Origin: Actinomycetes bacterium
GTDB lineage: Bacteria; Actinomycetota; Actinomycetes; Propionibacteriales; Propionibacteriaceae
Length of the DNA: 32,161 nucleotides
Assembly (NCBI GenBank): GCA_030426725.1
Contig: JAUHXZ010000027.1
Location: 1-32,161, forward strand
Reading direction: 5' to 3'
In this document: in pieces, positions 18,954-25,603 of the stretch
Layout: the number at the start of each line of letters is the position of its first letter
Numbering within the stretch: the stretch's first letter is position 1
Notes under the pieces: generated by a model
Database searches by the model: none
The model's input: the letters and a program-made list of their open reading frames with translations, nothing else
What the model was told of the DNA's origin: nothing
Position numbers and translations under genes: made by a program

Positions 18954-19551
18954 CGGGACCCTCCGTCCGGTGTGCGGCGCCCACACCTGGCTCGAACACG
19001 GCCAGCGAGAACCGGGCAGGAGTGTCGGTCAGGTTCACATAGGCATGAGCGGCATCGCCGTGGAATGACAGCGCATCGCCCGTCGTGAGCTCGTGGCGGT
19101 CGTGGCCGATCTCGATCACCATCGCTCCCTCCTGGACGTGAAGGAGCTCGCGCGTGCCGTCGCTGTGCGCTTCACTGTCGTGGCGCTCCCCTGGCGCAAG
19201 CGTCCAGTCCCACAGTTCGACCACATCCGGCGGCTCGGTGCCGGCGACAAGCACGCCTCGCCCGCCGCCACCACCGGTCCACAACACAGCGCCACGACCA
19301 CTCGGCGTGAATTTGGCCGACCGCGGGGCCGGAGGCTCCACCAGAGCCGGAAGACCCACCCCAAGCGCGTCCGAAAGTCGCAGCAAGGTACCCACGCTCG
19401 GATTCACGGAGCCCTGCTCGACATTGACGACCATGCGCCGACTCACGGCTGCGAAAGCGGCGAGTTGATCAAGCGTCCAACCGCGCTCGTTCCTCTGCTG
19501 CTTCACCCGCGCACCGATCGCACGCGCCAACGACTCCGCTTCCACATCCAC
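18946..19551 (-). CDS. XRE-family regulator with C-terminal cupin
   Basis: This 201-residue regulator joins an N-terminal helix-turn-helix (about residues 8-60, LDQLAAFAAVSRRMVVNVEQ then SVNPSVGTLLRLSDALGV) to a C-terminal cupin sensor domain (GERHDSEAHSDGTRELLHVQ and ALSFHGDAAHAYVN). Such proteins sense a small molecule in the cupin pocket. I chose GTG 19551 because TATCCT lies exactly 7 nt upstream, so the mRNA is probably leaderless; an ATG at 19581 would lie upstream of that promoter. It heads the operon with the B3/B4 and EamA genes. A palindrome over the -10 box is the likely autoregulatory site. Confidence 0.85.
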   Translation of the reverse strand: MDVEAESLARAIGARVKQQRNERGWTLDQLAAFAAVSRRMVVNVEQGSVNPSVGTLLRLSDALGVGLPALVEPPAPRSAKFTPSGRGAVLWTGGGGGRGVLVAGTEPPDVVELWDWTLAPGERHDSEAHSDGTRELLHVQEGAMVIEIGHDRHELTTGDALSFHGDAAHAYVNLTDTPARFSLAVFEPGVGAAHRTEGPDA

Positions 19552-19554
19552 GCA

Positions 19555-19587
19555 GTGCAGGATACTGCACCGAGAGGGCATCGTCTA
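19555..19587 (-). promoter_or_regulatory. Promoter and palindromic operator of the XRE-cupin operon
   Basis: On the minus strand TAGACG (19587-19582) and TATCCT (19564-19559) are 17 bp apart, and TATCCT ends 7 nt before GTG 19551. The inverted repeat GTGCAG-GATA-CTGCAC (19555-19570) covers the -10 box. Binding there would block transcription. Confidence 0.5.
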
Positions 19588-19834
19588 GGGCGGGCCGCTC
19601 CGGGAGATCGCTGGGCGCCACTAGTTGCAGGACGGCGCCACGCCGCCCGACCACAGGTTGTATCCACATTTGCGAGCGGCCACTCGGACCGGTCGTCGAG
19701 GCCATGCGAGCGCGCTTCTGGAGCACCTCGGGGAACGCATGGCTACCTGAGGCATGAAAGTCACCGCGAACGCACGGCAACCAGGGCGACGTCCTGAACA
19801 CCTGTCCGACAAGTACCCAAAGTGATGACCAAAT
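19588..19834. other. Gene-free stretch between the XRE operon and the IS element
   Basis: About 250 bp with no convincing gene. Short frames exist (one ends PEHLSDKYPK before a TGA at about 19823), but I recognise no family. It may be a remnant of genes disrupted before or by the insertion. Confidence 0.4.
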
Positions 19835-19839
19835 CGCGG
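19835..19839. repeat. Target-site duplication CGCGG, left copy
   Basis: CGCGG at 19835-19839 directly abuts the left end of the IS21-type element and is repeated at 21980-21984. Confidence 0.7.
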
Positions 19840-19916
19840 TGTCGGCGACGGTTGAAAACTGAACACTTTCGACGGTGAAAAGTGAACACTCCCACGACGA
19901 TCGGAGAGTGATCACT

Positions 19917-21128
19917 ATGGAGGATTGGGCCTTGATCAGGAGGCTTGCCGCGGAGGGTGTGCCGAACGCGCGGATCGCGGCGAGGTTGGGGATCTCGAGG
20001 ACGACGGTGGTGAAGGCGGTCGCCTCTGATGCGCCTCCGCGCTATGTGAGGACCCCGACCGGGTCGTCGTTCGCGGTGTTCGAGCCCAGGGTGAAGGCGC
20101 TGCTGGCCGGGTGTCCGGAGATGCCGGCATCGGTGATCGCGGAAAGGGTCGGCTGGACGGGCTCGGAGTCGTGGTTTAGGGAGAACGTGGCCCGGCTGCG
20201 GCCGGAGCAGCGGCGCCCGGATCCGGCGGACCGGCTGGTCTGGGACGCGGGGGACGCGGCGCAGTGTGATCTGTGGTTCCCGCCTGCGAGGATCCCTGTC
20301 GAGACCGGGGCGGGCGTGTTGTTGCCGGTGTTGGTGATGACCGCGGCGTTCTCCCGGTTCACGGTGGGCCGGATGATCCCGTCGAAGACGACCGAGGATC
20401 TGCTGCTGGGCATGTGGGCACTCCTGCAGGAGCTGGGCAGGGTTCCTCGGCGGCTGATCTGGGACAACGAACGTGGTATCGGCCGCGGTGCCTCCAGGGC
20501 TGCGGGGGTGGAGGCGTTCATGGGGACCCTCGCGACGAGCCTGGTGCTGCTCAAGGTGAGGGATCCGGAGTCGAAGGGGATCGTGGAGCGCCGCAACGGC
20601 TGGTTCGAGACGTCGTTCATGCCGGGCCGCGAGTTCAGGTCGCCGGCCGATTTCAACGAGCAGTTCACCGACTGGCTCGGTCAGGCCAACCAGAAGATCG
20701 TGCGGACCACCAGGGCGAGGCCGGTGGACAGGTTGGTGGAGGATCGGGCCAGGATGCTTCCCCTGCCCCCGGTTCCGCCGGTGGTCGGCTGGCGGCATCA
20801 GGTCCGTCTGGGCCGGGACTACTACGTTCGGGTCGCGGGGAACGACTACTCCGTCGACCCCAGCATGATTGGGCGGATGGTCGACGTGACAGCGGACCTC
20901 GACCGCGTCCAGGTCCACGGGGCCGGCAGGCTGGTGGCGGAGCATCCGAGGGTCTGGGCCCGTGGGCTGACGGTCACCGACCCAGGGCATGTCACCACCG
21001 CCGCCACGCTACGCCGCGCCTTCCAACAACCCCGGACGCCCGTGGATGCCGATGCGGGGCTGGTGCGGGACCTGACCGACTACGACAAAGCCTTCGGGCT
21101 CGACACCAGCGAGCAGGTGACGAGATGA
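19917..21128 (+). CDS. istA: IS21-family transposase IstA
   Basis: This 403-residue DDE transposase starts MEDWALIRRLAAEGVPNARI with an N-terminal HTH (RIAARLGISRTTVVKAV). The RNase H-like catalytic core has the first Asp in GDAAQCDLWF, the second in LIWDNERGIG and the Glu in DPESKGIVERRNGWFETSF. A C-terminal beta-rich domain with YYVRVAGNDYSVDPSMIG follows. GGAGAG lies 9 nt before the ATG at 19917. Earlier in-frame codons lie inside the terminal repeat. The stop overlaps istB by ATGA. Confidence 0.92.
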   Translation: MEDWALIRRLAAEGVPNARIAARLGISRTTVVKAVASDAPPRYVRTPTGSSFAVFEPRVKALLAGCPEMPASVIAERVGWTGSESWFRENVARLRPEQRRPDPADRLVWDAGDAAQCDLWFPPARIPVETGAGVLLPVLVMTAAFSRFTVGRMIPSKTTEDLLLGMWALLQELGRVPRRLIWDNERGIGRGASRAAGVEAFMGTLATSLVLLKVRDPESKGIVERRNGWFETSFMPGREFRSPADFNEQFTDWLGQANQKIVRTTRARPVDRLVEDRARMLPLPPVPPVVGWRHQVRLGRDYYVRVAGNDYSVDPSMIGRMVDVTADLDRVQVHGAGRLVAEHPRVWARGLTVTDPGHVTTAATLRRAFQQPRTPVDADAGLVRDLTDYDKAFGLDTSEQVTR

Positions 21129-21916
21129 CCAGCAGCACCGACAGCGCCAAGCAGTTGCGGTATCTGGCCGGCGCGTTGAAGGCTCCCCGGATCCTCGACG
21201 TCGCCGACCGGCTCGCGGACCAGGCCCGTGACCAGGGCTGGTCGTTCGAGGACTACCTCGCCGCGGTCCTCGAACGAGAGGTCGCCGCCCGTAACGCGTC
21301 CGGCGCCGAGATCCGGATCCGCGCCGCCGGGTTCGGCACCCGGAAGACGTTGGAGGACTTCGACTACGACGCCCAACCCGCGATCCGTAACCAGATCGCC
21401 GCGCTGACCGGCGGAGGGTTCCTCACCGAGGCCCGCAACATCGTCCTCCTCGGACCACCAGGCACCGGGAAGACCCACCTCGCGATCGGGCTCGGCATCC
21501 AGGCCTGCCGTCACGGGTATCGGGTCCTGTTCGCCACCGCCACCGACTGGGTCACCCGACTCTCCGACGCCCACCGCCAAGGACGGCTCCCCGCCGAGCT
21601 CGCCAAGCTACGCCGCTACGGCCTGATCATCATCGACGAGGTCGGCTACCTGCCGTTCGAACAGGACGCAGCGAACCTGTTCTTCCAGCTGGTCTCCTCC
21701 CGCTACGAACACGCCTCGCTGATCCTCACCAGCAATCTGCCGTTCTCCGGCTGGGGAGGCGTGTTCGGAGACCAGGTCGTCGCCGCCGCGATGATCGACC
21801 GGATCGTTCACCACGCCGACGTCCTCACGTTGAAAGGAGCCAGCTACCGGCTCCGGAACCGGGGCATCGACACCCTTCCCAGCATCCGCACCACCACCGG
21901 GGACAACGAGAACTAG
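21125..21916 (+). CDS. istB: IS21-family helper ATPase IstB
   Basis: This 263-residue AAA+ ATPase related to DnaC selects targets and activates IstA. Walker A is LLGPPGTGKTHLA (about residues 107-119), Walker B is LIIIDEVGYLPF, sensor 1 is LILTSNLPFSGW and the arginine-finger region ends AAMIDRIVHHADVLTLKG. The N-terminal helical part with WSFEDYLAAVLEREV is the IstB-specific region. It starts at 21125 with ATGA overlap with istA, so both are made from one transcript. Confidence 0.95.
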   Translation: MTSSTDSAKQLRYLAGALKAPRILDVADRLADQARDQGWSFEDYLAAVLEREVAARNASGAEIRIRAAGFGTRKTLEDFDYDAQPAIRNQIAALTGGGFLTEARNIVLLGPPGTGKTHLAIGLGIQACRHGYRVLFATATDWVTRLSDAHRQGRLPAELAKLRRYGLIIIDEVGYLPFEQDAANLFFQLVSSRYEHASLILTSNLPFSGWGGVFGDQVVAAAMIDRIVHHADVLTLKGASYRLRNRGIDTLPSIRTTTGDNEN

Positions 21917-21979
21917 ACTCCCCACAACCGTTCACTTTTCAAGCGGCGAAACCGTCCAGTTTTCGAGCGTCGTCCACAC

Positions 21980-21984
21980 GCGGC
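21980..21984. repeat. Target-site duplication CGCGG, right copy
   Basis: Second copy of the 5-bp duplication flanking the IS21-type element. Confidence 0.7.
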
Positions 21985-21998
21985 CGCAGCGACAGCAG

Positions 21999-22041
21999 AA
22001 GGGCCGCCCTTCCCGGCATCTACCAGGAAGAACGGCCCTTC
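21999..22041 (-). terminator. Hairpin downstream of the tRNA fragment
   Basis: GAAGGGCCG (21999-22007) pairs perfectly with 22033-22041; a further CTTCC/GGAAG inside extends the stem. It begins 6 nt after the end of the tRNA 3' fragment on the minus strand, as a native tRNA terminator would. The IS21 element inserted just beyond it. Confidence 0.6.
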
Positions 22042-22047
22042 AGAACG

Positions 22048-22072
22048 TCGGGCTGACAGGATTTGAACCTGC
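22048..22072 (-). tRNA. Orphan 3' end of a tRNA(Pro)-like gene (integration scar)
   Basis: On the minus strand a 25-nt stretch forms a T-arm, GCAGG-TTCAAAT-CCTGT, then an acceptor strand CAGCCCG and discriminator A. It resembles the 3' end of actinobacterial tRNA(Pro) genes. The upstream sequence (GAGAGGGCTGA) does not continue as a tRNA: no anticodon arm or D-arm is present. With a hairpin just downstream, it looks like the displaced 3' end left at one border of a tRNA-targeting integrative element. Confidence 0.6.
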
Positions 22073-22184
22073 TCAGCCCTCTCCCGCCTTGCGTCGAGGC
22101 GACGAGGCACACGATCGACGACGGGATCGAAGCCCACAGATTCGTGGTCGCCGCGGGCATACAGATCACGCAGGCACCTGCCCG
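22073..22184. other. Short spacer between tRNA scar and Fic gene
   Basis: About 110 bp with no recognisable gene or hairpin. Confidence 0.3.
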
Positions 22185-23369
22185 TCAGGCGTCCCTGAAT
22201 GTGCGGCGGCCCGCCCGTTCTGCGAACCGATCCAGGGCCGCAAGGAGATCGGGCACCGTCCATGCCTTGACTCCGCCGATCGGCTTCTCCACACGGATCA
22301 GGCCCCGCTCGGCGAGACGGTCGAGAATCCGGTAGACGCTGGCCGTCGGCACCCCGAGCTCGGCCACCATGTCGGCCGTGAGCGCCGGCTCGGCCGAGCA
22401 GAAGTCCGCGACCTTGACCAGGTTCGCCGTCCGCCGTTCAGCGGTGGCCAGAATGCGCCCGCGCAGATCCTCAACATCGGAACGCAGGATGCTCGCGTTC
22501 ACGATGGCCCGTCGGCCGGCCTCAACGAACGACTCGACGATCGGGCCGATGTCGCCGCCCCGGTAGGCAGTCATAGCCGCGAAATACTCCCCCGTGTCAG
22601 CCAACAGGCCCGACGAGATCGGAACCGTCATCCTGGACGACACTCCCCGATGCCGGAGGATCGACGACACGAGCGCTCTACCGGTACGCCCGTTCCCGTC
22701 CGTGAACGGGTGAATGGTCTCGAACTGCGCGTGTGCGATCGCGGCCTGCACCATCGCCTGGAGATCGGTCCGGCGAGAGAACCTGCACAGATCGTCGATA
22801 GCGGCCTCGACCTGCTCATGCGGTGGTGCGACAAAGCTGGCTGTCACCGGGGACCGACCGCCGATCCACACAGTCTGATCGCGGAATCTGCCGGCGTTGG
22901 CTGGATCGTCGCCGCCATTGAGGCGTTCATGCATCGCCCTGATCGTGTTGGGACTGATCCGGTCAGCAAGCTCGACTGCCGCTCTCATCGCATCGGTGTT
23001 GGCAGCGATCATCACGGCATTGGCGCCGGCCCGCGCACCGAGCGACGCCAGAGCGATCGCCCGGGCGCCGGCCGTCAGGTTCTCGATCTGCGAACTCGAG
23101 GCGGACTCCGTGCGAAGCAGCACCGAGGCGAACGGGACCCCCCATGAAACAGAGTCCGCGTCGAACGCCCGCATCTCGGCGCACACCTCGTCCGCTTCCA
23201 CCACCAGCGTTGGATCGACCGCCGGCTCCAGATCGGCAATGACCGCAGGGACCGCGAAACGGAAGGAGCCTCGGTTCAGGGCGCGCTGACGGCGACTGGC
23301 CGCCGGATCGTCGACATGCCAAGACGATTCGAGATACCCCACCCCCGGCCAGGCCCGTACGAGACTCAC
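22185..23369 (-). CDS. Fic-family AMP-transferase, self-inhibited type
   Basis: This 394-residue protein joins a Fic N-terminal domain, a Fic core and a C-terminal winged HTH. The catalytic loop HPFTDGNGRTGR (His at about residue 220) is complete, so transfer of AMP or another NMP to a target hydroxyl is expected. SSQIEN at about residues 92-97 fits the (S/T)xxxE(G/N) inhibitory motif placed N-terminal to the Fic core, meaning self-inhibition in cis (class II) and no separate antitoxin. The C-terminus (VADFCSAEP, ELGVPTASVYRILDRLAERG) is a DNA-binding wHTH. I chose GTG 23369: AGGAGGTGATC, fully complementary to the 16S 3' end, lies 5' of it, while the GTG at 23381 overlaps that site. Confidence 0.9.
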   Translation of the reverse strand: MSLVRAWPGVGYLESSWHVDDPAASRRQRALNRGSFRFAVPAVIADLEPAVDPTLVVEADEVCAEMRAFDADSVSWGVPFASVLLRTESASSSQIENLTAGARAIALASLGARAGANAVMIAANTDAMRAAVELADRISPNTIRAMHERLNGGDDPANAGRFRDQTVWIGGRSPVTASFVAPPHEQVEAAIDDLCRFSRRTDLQAMVQAAIAHAQFETIHPFTDGNGRTGRALVSSILRHRGVSSRMTVPISSGLLADTGEYFAAMTAYRGGDIGPIVESFVEAGRRAIVNASILRSDVEDLRGRILATAERRTANLVKVADFCSAEPALTADMVAELGVPTASVYRILDRLAERGLIRVEKPIGGVKAWTVPDLLAALDRFAERAGRRTFRDA

Positions 23370-23384
23370 GTCGCGGATCACCTC

Positions 23385-23419
23385 CTAATGAGAGGATTCT
23401 AGACCACGATTCTCATTAG
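23385..23419 (-). promoter_or_regulatory. Fic promoter with flanking inverted repeat
   Basis: The 9-bp arms CTAATGAGA (23385-23393) and TCTCATTAG (23411-23419) form a perfect inverted repeat with a 17-bp spacer. On the minus strand the spacer contains TAGAAT (23401-23396), a good -10 box; the Shine-Dalgarno follows directly after the second arm. This is probably an operator, perhaps bound by the wHTH of the Fic protein itself. No convincing -35 is seen. Confidence 0.5.
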
Positions 23420-23513
23420 TGCCCTTATTGAGACTTCGGAACGGCCTTCGTCCCAGTGCCCCGCCCGGCTCACGGGACCATCCGGCAAGTCACCGACGGA
23501 CCCGACCACGGAT

Positions 23514-23738
23514 CTACAGAGGCCTTCTTCTCGCCCATGTTCCCAGTACCGGAATCGGGCGGAACTGGCTCTCCAGATCCTTGACACGTATCCGGATCAA
23601 TCGGGGGCCGAACCTGGCCGCCGGCAGTTCGCCGGTCGAGATGTGTCGGCGGATGGTGTCGATGCTCACACCGTAGACCCGGGCGGCCTGCTGAAGGGAG
23701 AGCCACTGGGGCTCGAGCTCATTGGCATCTGCTGACAT
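23514..23738 (-). CDS. Excisionase-like HTH DNA-binding protein
   Basis: This 74-residue protein has the MerR/excisionase-type helix-turn-helix WLSLQQAARVYGVSIDTIRR followed by HISTGELPAARFGPRLIRI, a wing with basic residues. Proteins of this kind bend DNA in attachment sites and favour excision, or regulate the integrase. GAGGAGC lies 6 nt before the ATG at 23738. It lies downstream of the integrase on the same strand, which is the reverse of the common xis-int order. Confidence 0.8.
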   Translation of the reverse strand: MSADANELEPQWLSLQQAARVYGVSIDTIRRHISTGELPAARFGPRLIRIRVKDLESQFRPIPVLGTWARRRPL

Positions 23739-23809
23739 GTCTGTGCTCCTCTGCTCGCTTGCCCCTAGTAACCCGGTTCGGAACCACATGCCGCGTGAAC
23801 GAATTTCCG

Positions 23810-25054
23810 CTACTGCTCCGCTGATTCGACGGAGAGCCTCTTGACGAGTGAGTGGAGTCTGGTCTTCGTAGCGTGTTGGTAGCGCTGGGCCACTTGGACG
23901 TCGGTGTGACCGCCGAAGGTAAGCAGCTCTTCGGTGGTAGCCCCGGCCTCGGCGATCATCGTCAGAGCCGAGTGGCGGAGTCCATGCCAGACGAACCCGG
24001 CCGGAATCTGGGGTCGGTCAGCCGCCTCCAGTTTCATGTTTGCAGCCGCGATAGCCTTCGCGAATCGCCTCCTCAGCACATTCGGGTGAAGATAATGCTT
24101 GTCACGCGGAGTTCTTGGGAATAGCGGGGAATCAGGTCCGTCGCCAACGCGCAGGCTGAGCTGGTCCTGAAGAGCCTTCGCCAGCTCAGGAACGGGGGCG
24201 AGCGGCAACTGGCGAATGCCGGCTTTGGTCTTGGGTGTGTCGAGGACCAGTCCATTGCCCCGGCTCTGGAGGGCCCGTGAGACGTGGAGCCACTCCCCGT
24301 TCACGTCGCGGCGCTGCAGCCCAAGGACCTCACCTATCCGCAGGGCGGTCCACCCGGAGAGCAGGACGGCGAGCTTCTCGCCCTCGGGCATCTCGCTAGC
24401 GATCGAGCTGATCTGCTCCCGCGTTATGACCTGGTCGCTCGCCTCCTTTCGTTTCACAGGACGGTGCTGGGATCCACCTGCCACCTGACACGGGGAGCGG
24501 TCGAGCCTTGGCGTGAATCCTGCAGGCAGACCCTTGAGCCTGCCAGTCGCGTAGTGATACATCCCGCTCATCTGCATATAGGCCCCACGTGCCGCACCGT
24601 TCCCGTGCTCGGCGACGATTCGGTCAAACCAGCGTTGGACCTCTTCGGGCGCCACGTCCTCGATGGGACGGGTCTGGAATTGGGGAAGGATGTGCGTCTC
24701 GATGCGGCGGCCATAGTCGTAGAGAGTCGAAGCCTTACGCCCCATGCGCCGCACATGCTCGAGGTAGTCTTCAGCGAGTTGGTCCACCGTGTAGTCATCG
24801 AGCTCAGCTTCACGCTCGAGGGCCTGCTGCTCCCGATACGCGGCGCGCAATGCCGACGGTGGGACGAACTGGCCACGCAATATGTCGGCCTGGGCGATGA
24901 CGAGAGCGGCTCGTGCGTCCTGGAGCGTCTCGAAGCGGCCGATGAGCTCGCGGCGACCCTGCCATGCGACACGCACCTGATAGAGCTTCGTGTCGCGGCC
25001 CCGGCGGGTGCGGTGAACCACGGATACGCCTCGTGGAAGTATCTCGGCAGGCAC
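23810..25054 (-). CDS. int: Tyrosine recombinase (integrase)
   Basis: This phage/ICE-type integrase has 414 residues from GTG 25054. It has an AP2-like arm-binding N-terminus (about residues 10-60, YQVRVAWQGRRELIGRFETL), a SAM-like core-binding domain (about 85-165) and a catalytic domain. The catalytic residues are all present: Arg239 (TALRIGEVLGL), Lys277 (TKAGIRQLPL), His357 and Arg360 (WHGLRHSAL), His383 (FGGHTD) and nucleophile Tyr392 (AQRYQHA). An ATG at 25189 in frame would overlap the ssrA terminator tail and repeat sites, so I prefer the shorter form. It lies directly beside the 3' end of ssrA, a common target for this enzyme class. Confidence 0.92.
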   Translation of the reverse strand: MPAEILPRGVSVVHRTRRGRDTKLYQVRVAWQGRRELIGRFETLQDARAALVIAQADILRGQFVPPSALRAAYREQQALEREAELDDYTVDQLAEDYLEHVRRMGRKASTLYDYGRRIETHILPQFQTRPIEDVAPEEVQRWFDRIVAEHGNGAARGAYMQMSGMYHYATGRLKGLPAGFTPRLDRSPCQVAGGSQHRPVKRKEASDQVITREQISSIASEMPEGEKLAVLLSGWTALRIGEVLGLQRRDVNGEWLHVSRALQSRGNGLVLDTPKTKAGIRQLPLAPVPELAKALQDQLSLRVGDGPDSPLFPRTPRDKHYLHPNVLRRRFAKAIAAANMKLEAADRPQIPAGFVWHGLRHSALTMIAEAGATTEELLTFGGHTDVQVAQRYQHATKTRLHSLVKRLSVESAEQ

Positions 25055-25077
25055 GGCTCCGTCCCCCTTCTTCGGCT

Positions 25078-25132
25078 GGTACCCGCGGTACCTGGGTACC
25101 GTTTCTGTACCAAACTGTGCCCTTTTGTGCCC
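25078..25132. repeat. Clustered short repeats upstream of int (possible arm-type sites)
   Basis: GGTACC occurs three times in 23 bp (25078-25083, 25087-25092, 25095-25100) with a TGTACC at 25106-25111. The last two GGTACC copies form the inverted repeat CGGTACCTGGGTACCG (25086-25101). TGTGCCC occurs at 25116-25122 and 25126-25132, 10 bp apart. Such clustering beside an integrase gene suggests binding sites for integrase arms or the excisionase. Confidence 0.45.
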
Positions 25133-25191
25133 TCTTCTGCAAGGGCGCGGGACGCGCGAGATAGCTTTGACTAGGCTCTGACAAGGCAAAA

Positions 25192-25217
25192 GGGGCCGTC
25201 AGCGCGCTGACGGCCCC
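25192..25217 (-). terminator. ssrA terminator
   Basis: A perfect 26-bp palindrome (13 bp each side, centre at 25204/25205) begins 8 nt after the tmRNA 3' end on the minus strand and is followed by TTTT. It is the strongest intrinsic terminator in the window. Confidence 0.8.
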
Positions 25218-25224
25218 CAGGGGG

Positions 25225-25589
25225 TGGAGGTGGCGGGAATCGAACCCGCGTCCTCGAGAGATGAACCAGGGCTTCTCCGGGTGCAGCTGACAAGTCGTTC
25301 TACTCGGCCCTTGCGCTCACGTCAGCATGTCGCAAACAGGCCCAGCTTCAGTTAAGTCCCGAACCGCCCCTGAAACCCAGGCGATTCAGCAAGCCCTCTG
25401 GATGAGGCCAGTACCCGGACCGAAGGCCCGTCCGGACTGACCCTTCGATCGCTGATCAGGCAGCGAGAGCGAAGTTAGTGCGCTGAGAATTGGCACTTAT
25501 TGGTTCCCATGCATCGTTGACGAGATGAGCATGGATCCTCGACCCGCTTCCCCTGGGACTACCGTCCCAAGTCGAAACCAGTCACCCCC
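25225..25589 (-). ncRNA. ssrA: Transfer-messenger RNA
   Basis: tmRNA rescues stalled ribosomes together with SmpB. The 5' end GGGGGTGACTGGTTTCGACT pairs with the 3' acceptor strand CACCTCC, followed by discriminator A at 25225. The T-arm is GCGGG-TTCGATT-CCCGC. The tag frame at 25494-25456 reads ANSQRTNFALAA and ends in TGA; the resume codon is GCC. About 365 nt is normal. The next bases are CCC, not CCA, so the CCA end seems not to be encoded. It lies just downstream of the DUF1707 gene and two genes from smpB. Confidence 0.95.
25456..25494 (-). other. tmRNA tag-peptide reading frame
   Basis: Twelve codons plus TGA encode ANSQRTNFALAA. The ALAA end is the usual signal for ClpXP/ClpAP degradation. 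Confidence 0.9.
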
Positions 25590-25603
25590 CTGTTGAGTTG
25601 TAC

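Larger units (their letters stand above)
19840..21979 (+). mobile_element. IS21-family insertion sequence, complete
   Basis: This 2140-bp element carries istA- and istB-type genes in the usual order. The ends begin TGT and finish ACA. The left end (TGTCGGCGACGGTTGAAAAC) matches the inverted right end (TGTGGACGACGCTCGAAAAC) at most positions. Each end also has a second inner copy of a GAAAA[C/G]TGAAC-like block (19854-19864 and 19877-19887; 21930-21940 and 21954-21964 inverted), the multiple repeats typical of IS21 ends. A 5-bp direct duplication CGCGG flanks it. Both genes are intact, so the copy may be active. Confidence 0.9.

Noticed and set aside
19700..19830. Short frame ending PEHLSDKYPK upstream of the IS element
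   Set aside because: No ribosome binding site, no family resemblance and only about 23 codons from its ATG.
22116..22132. Weak resemblance to the ssrA T-arm (GGGATCGAAGCCC) beside the Fic gene, as a possible distal attachment site
   Set aside because: It needs a gap and several mismatches and has no pairing partners; it is at chance level.
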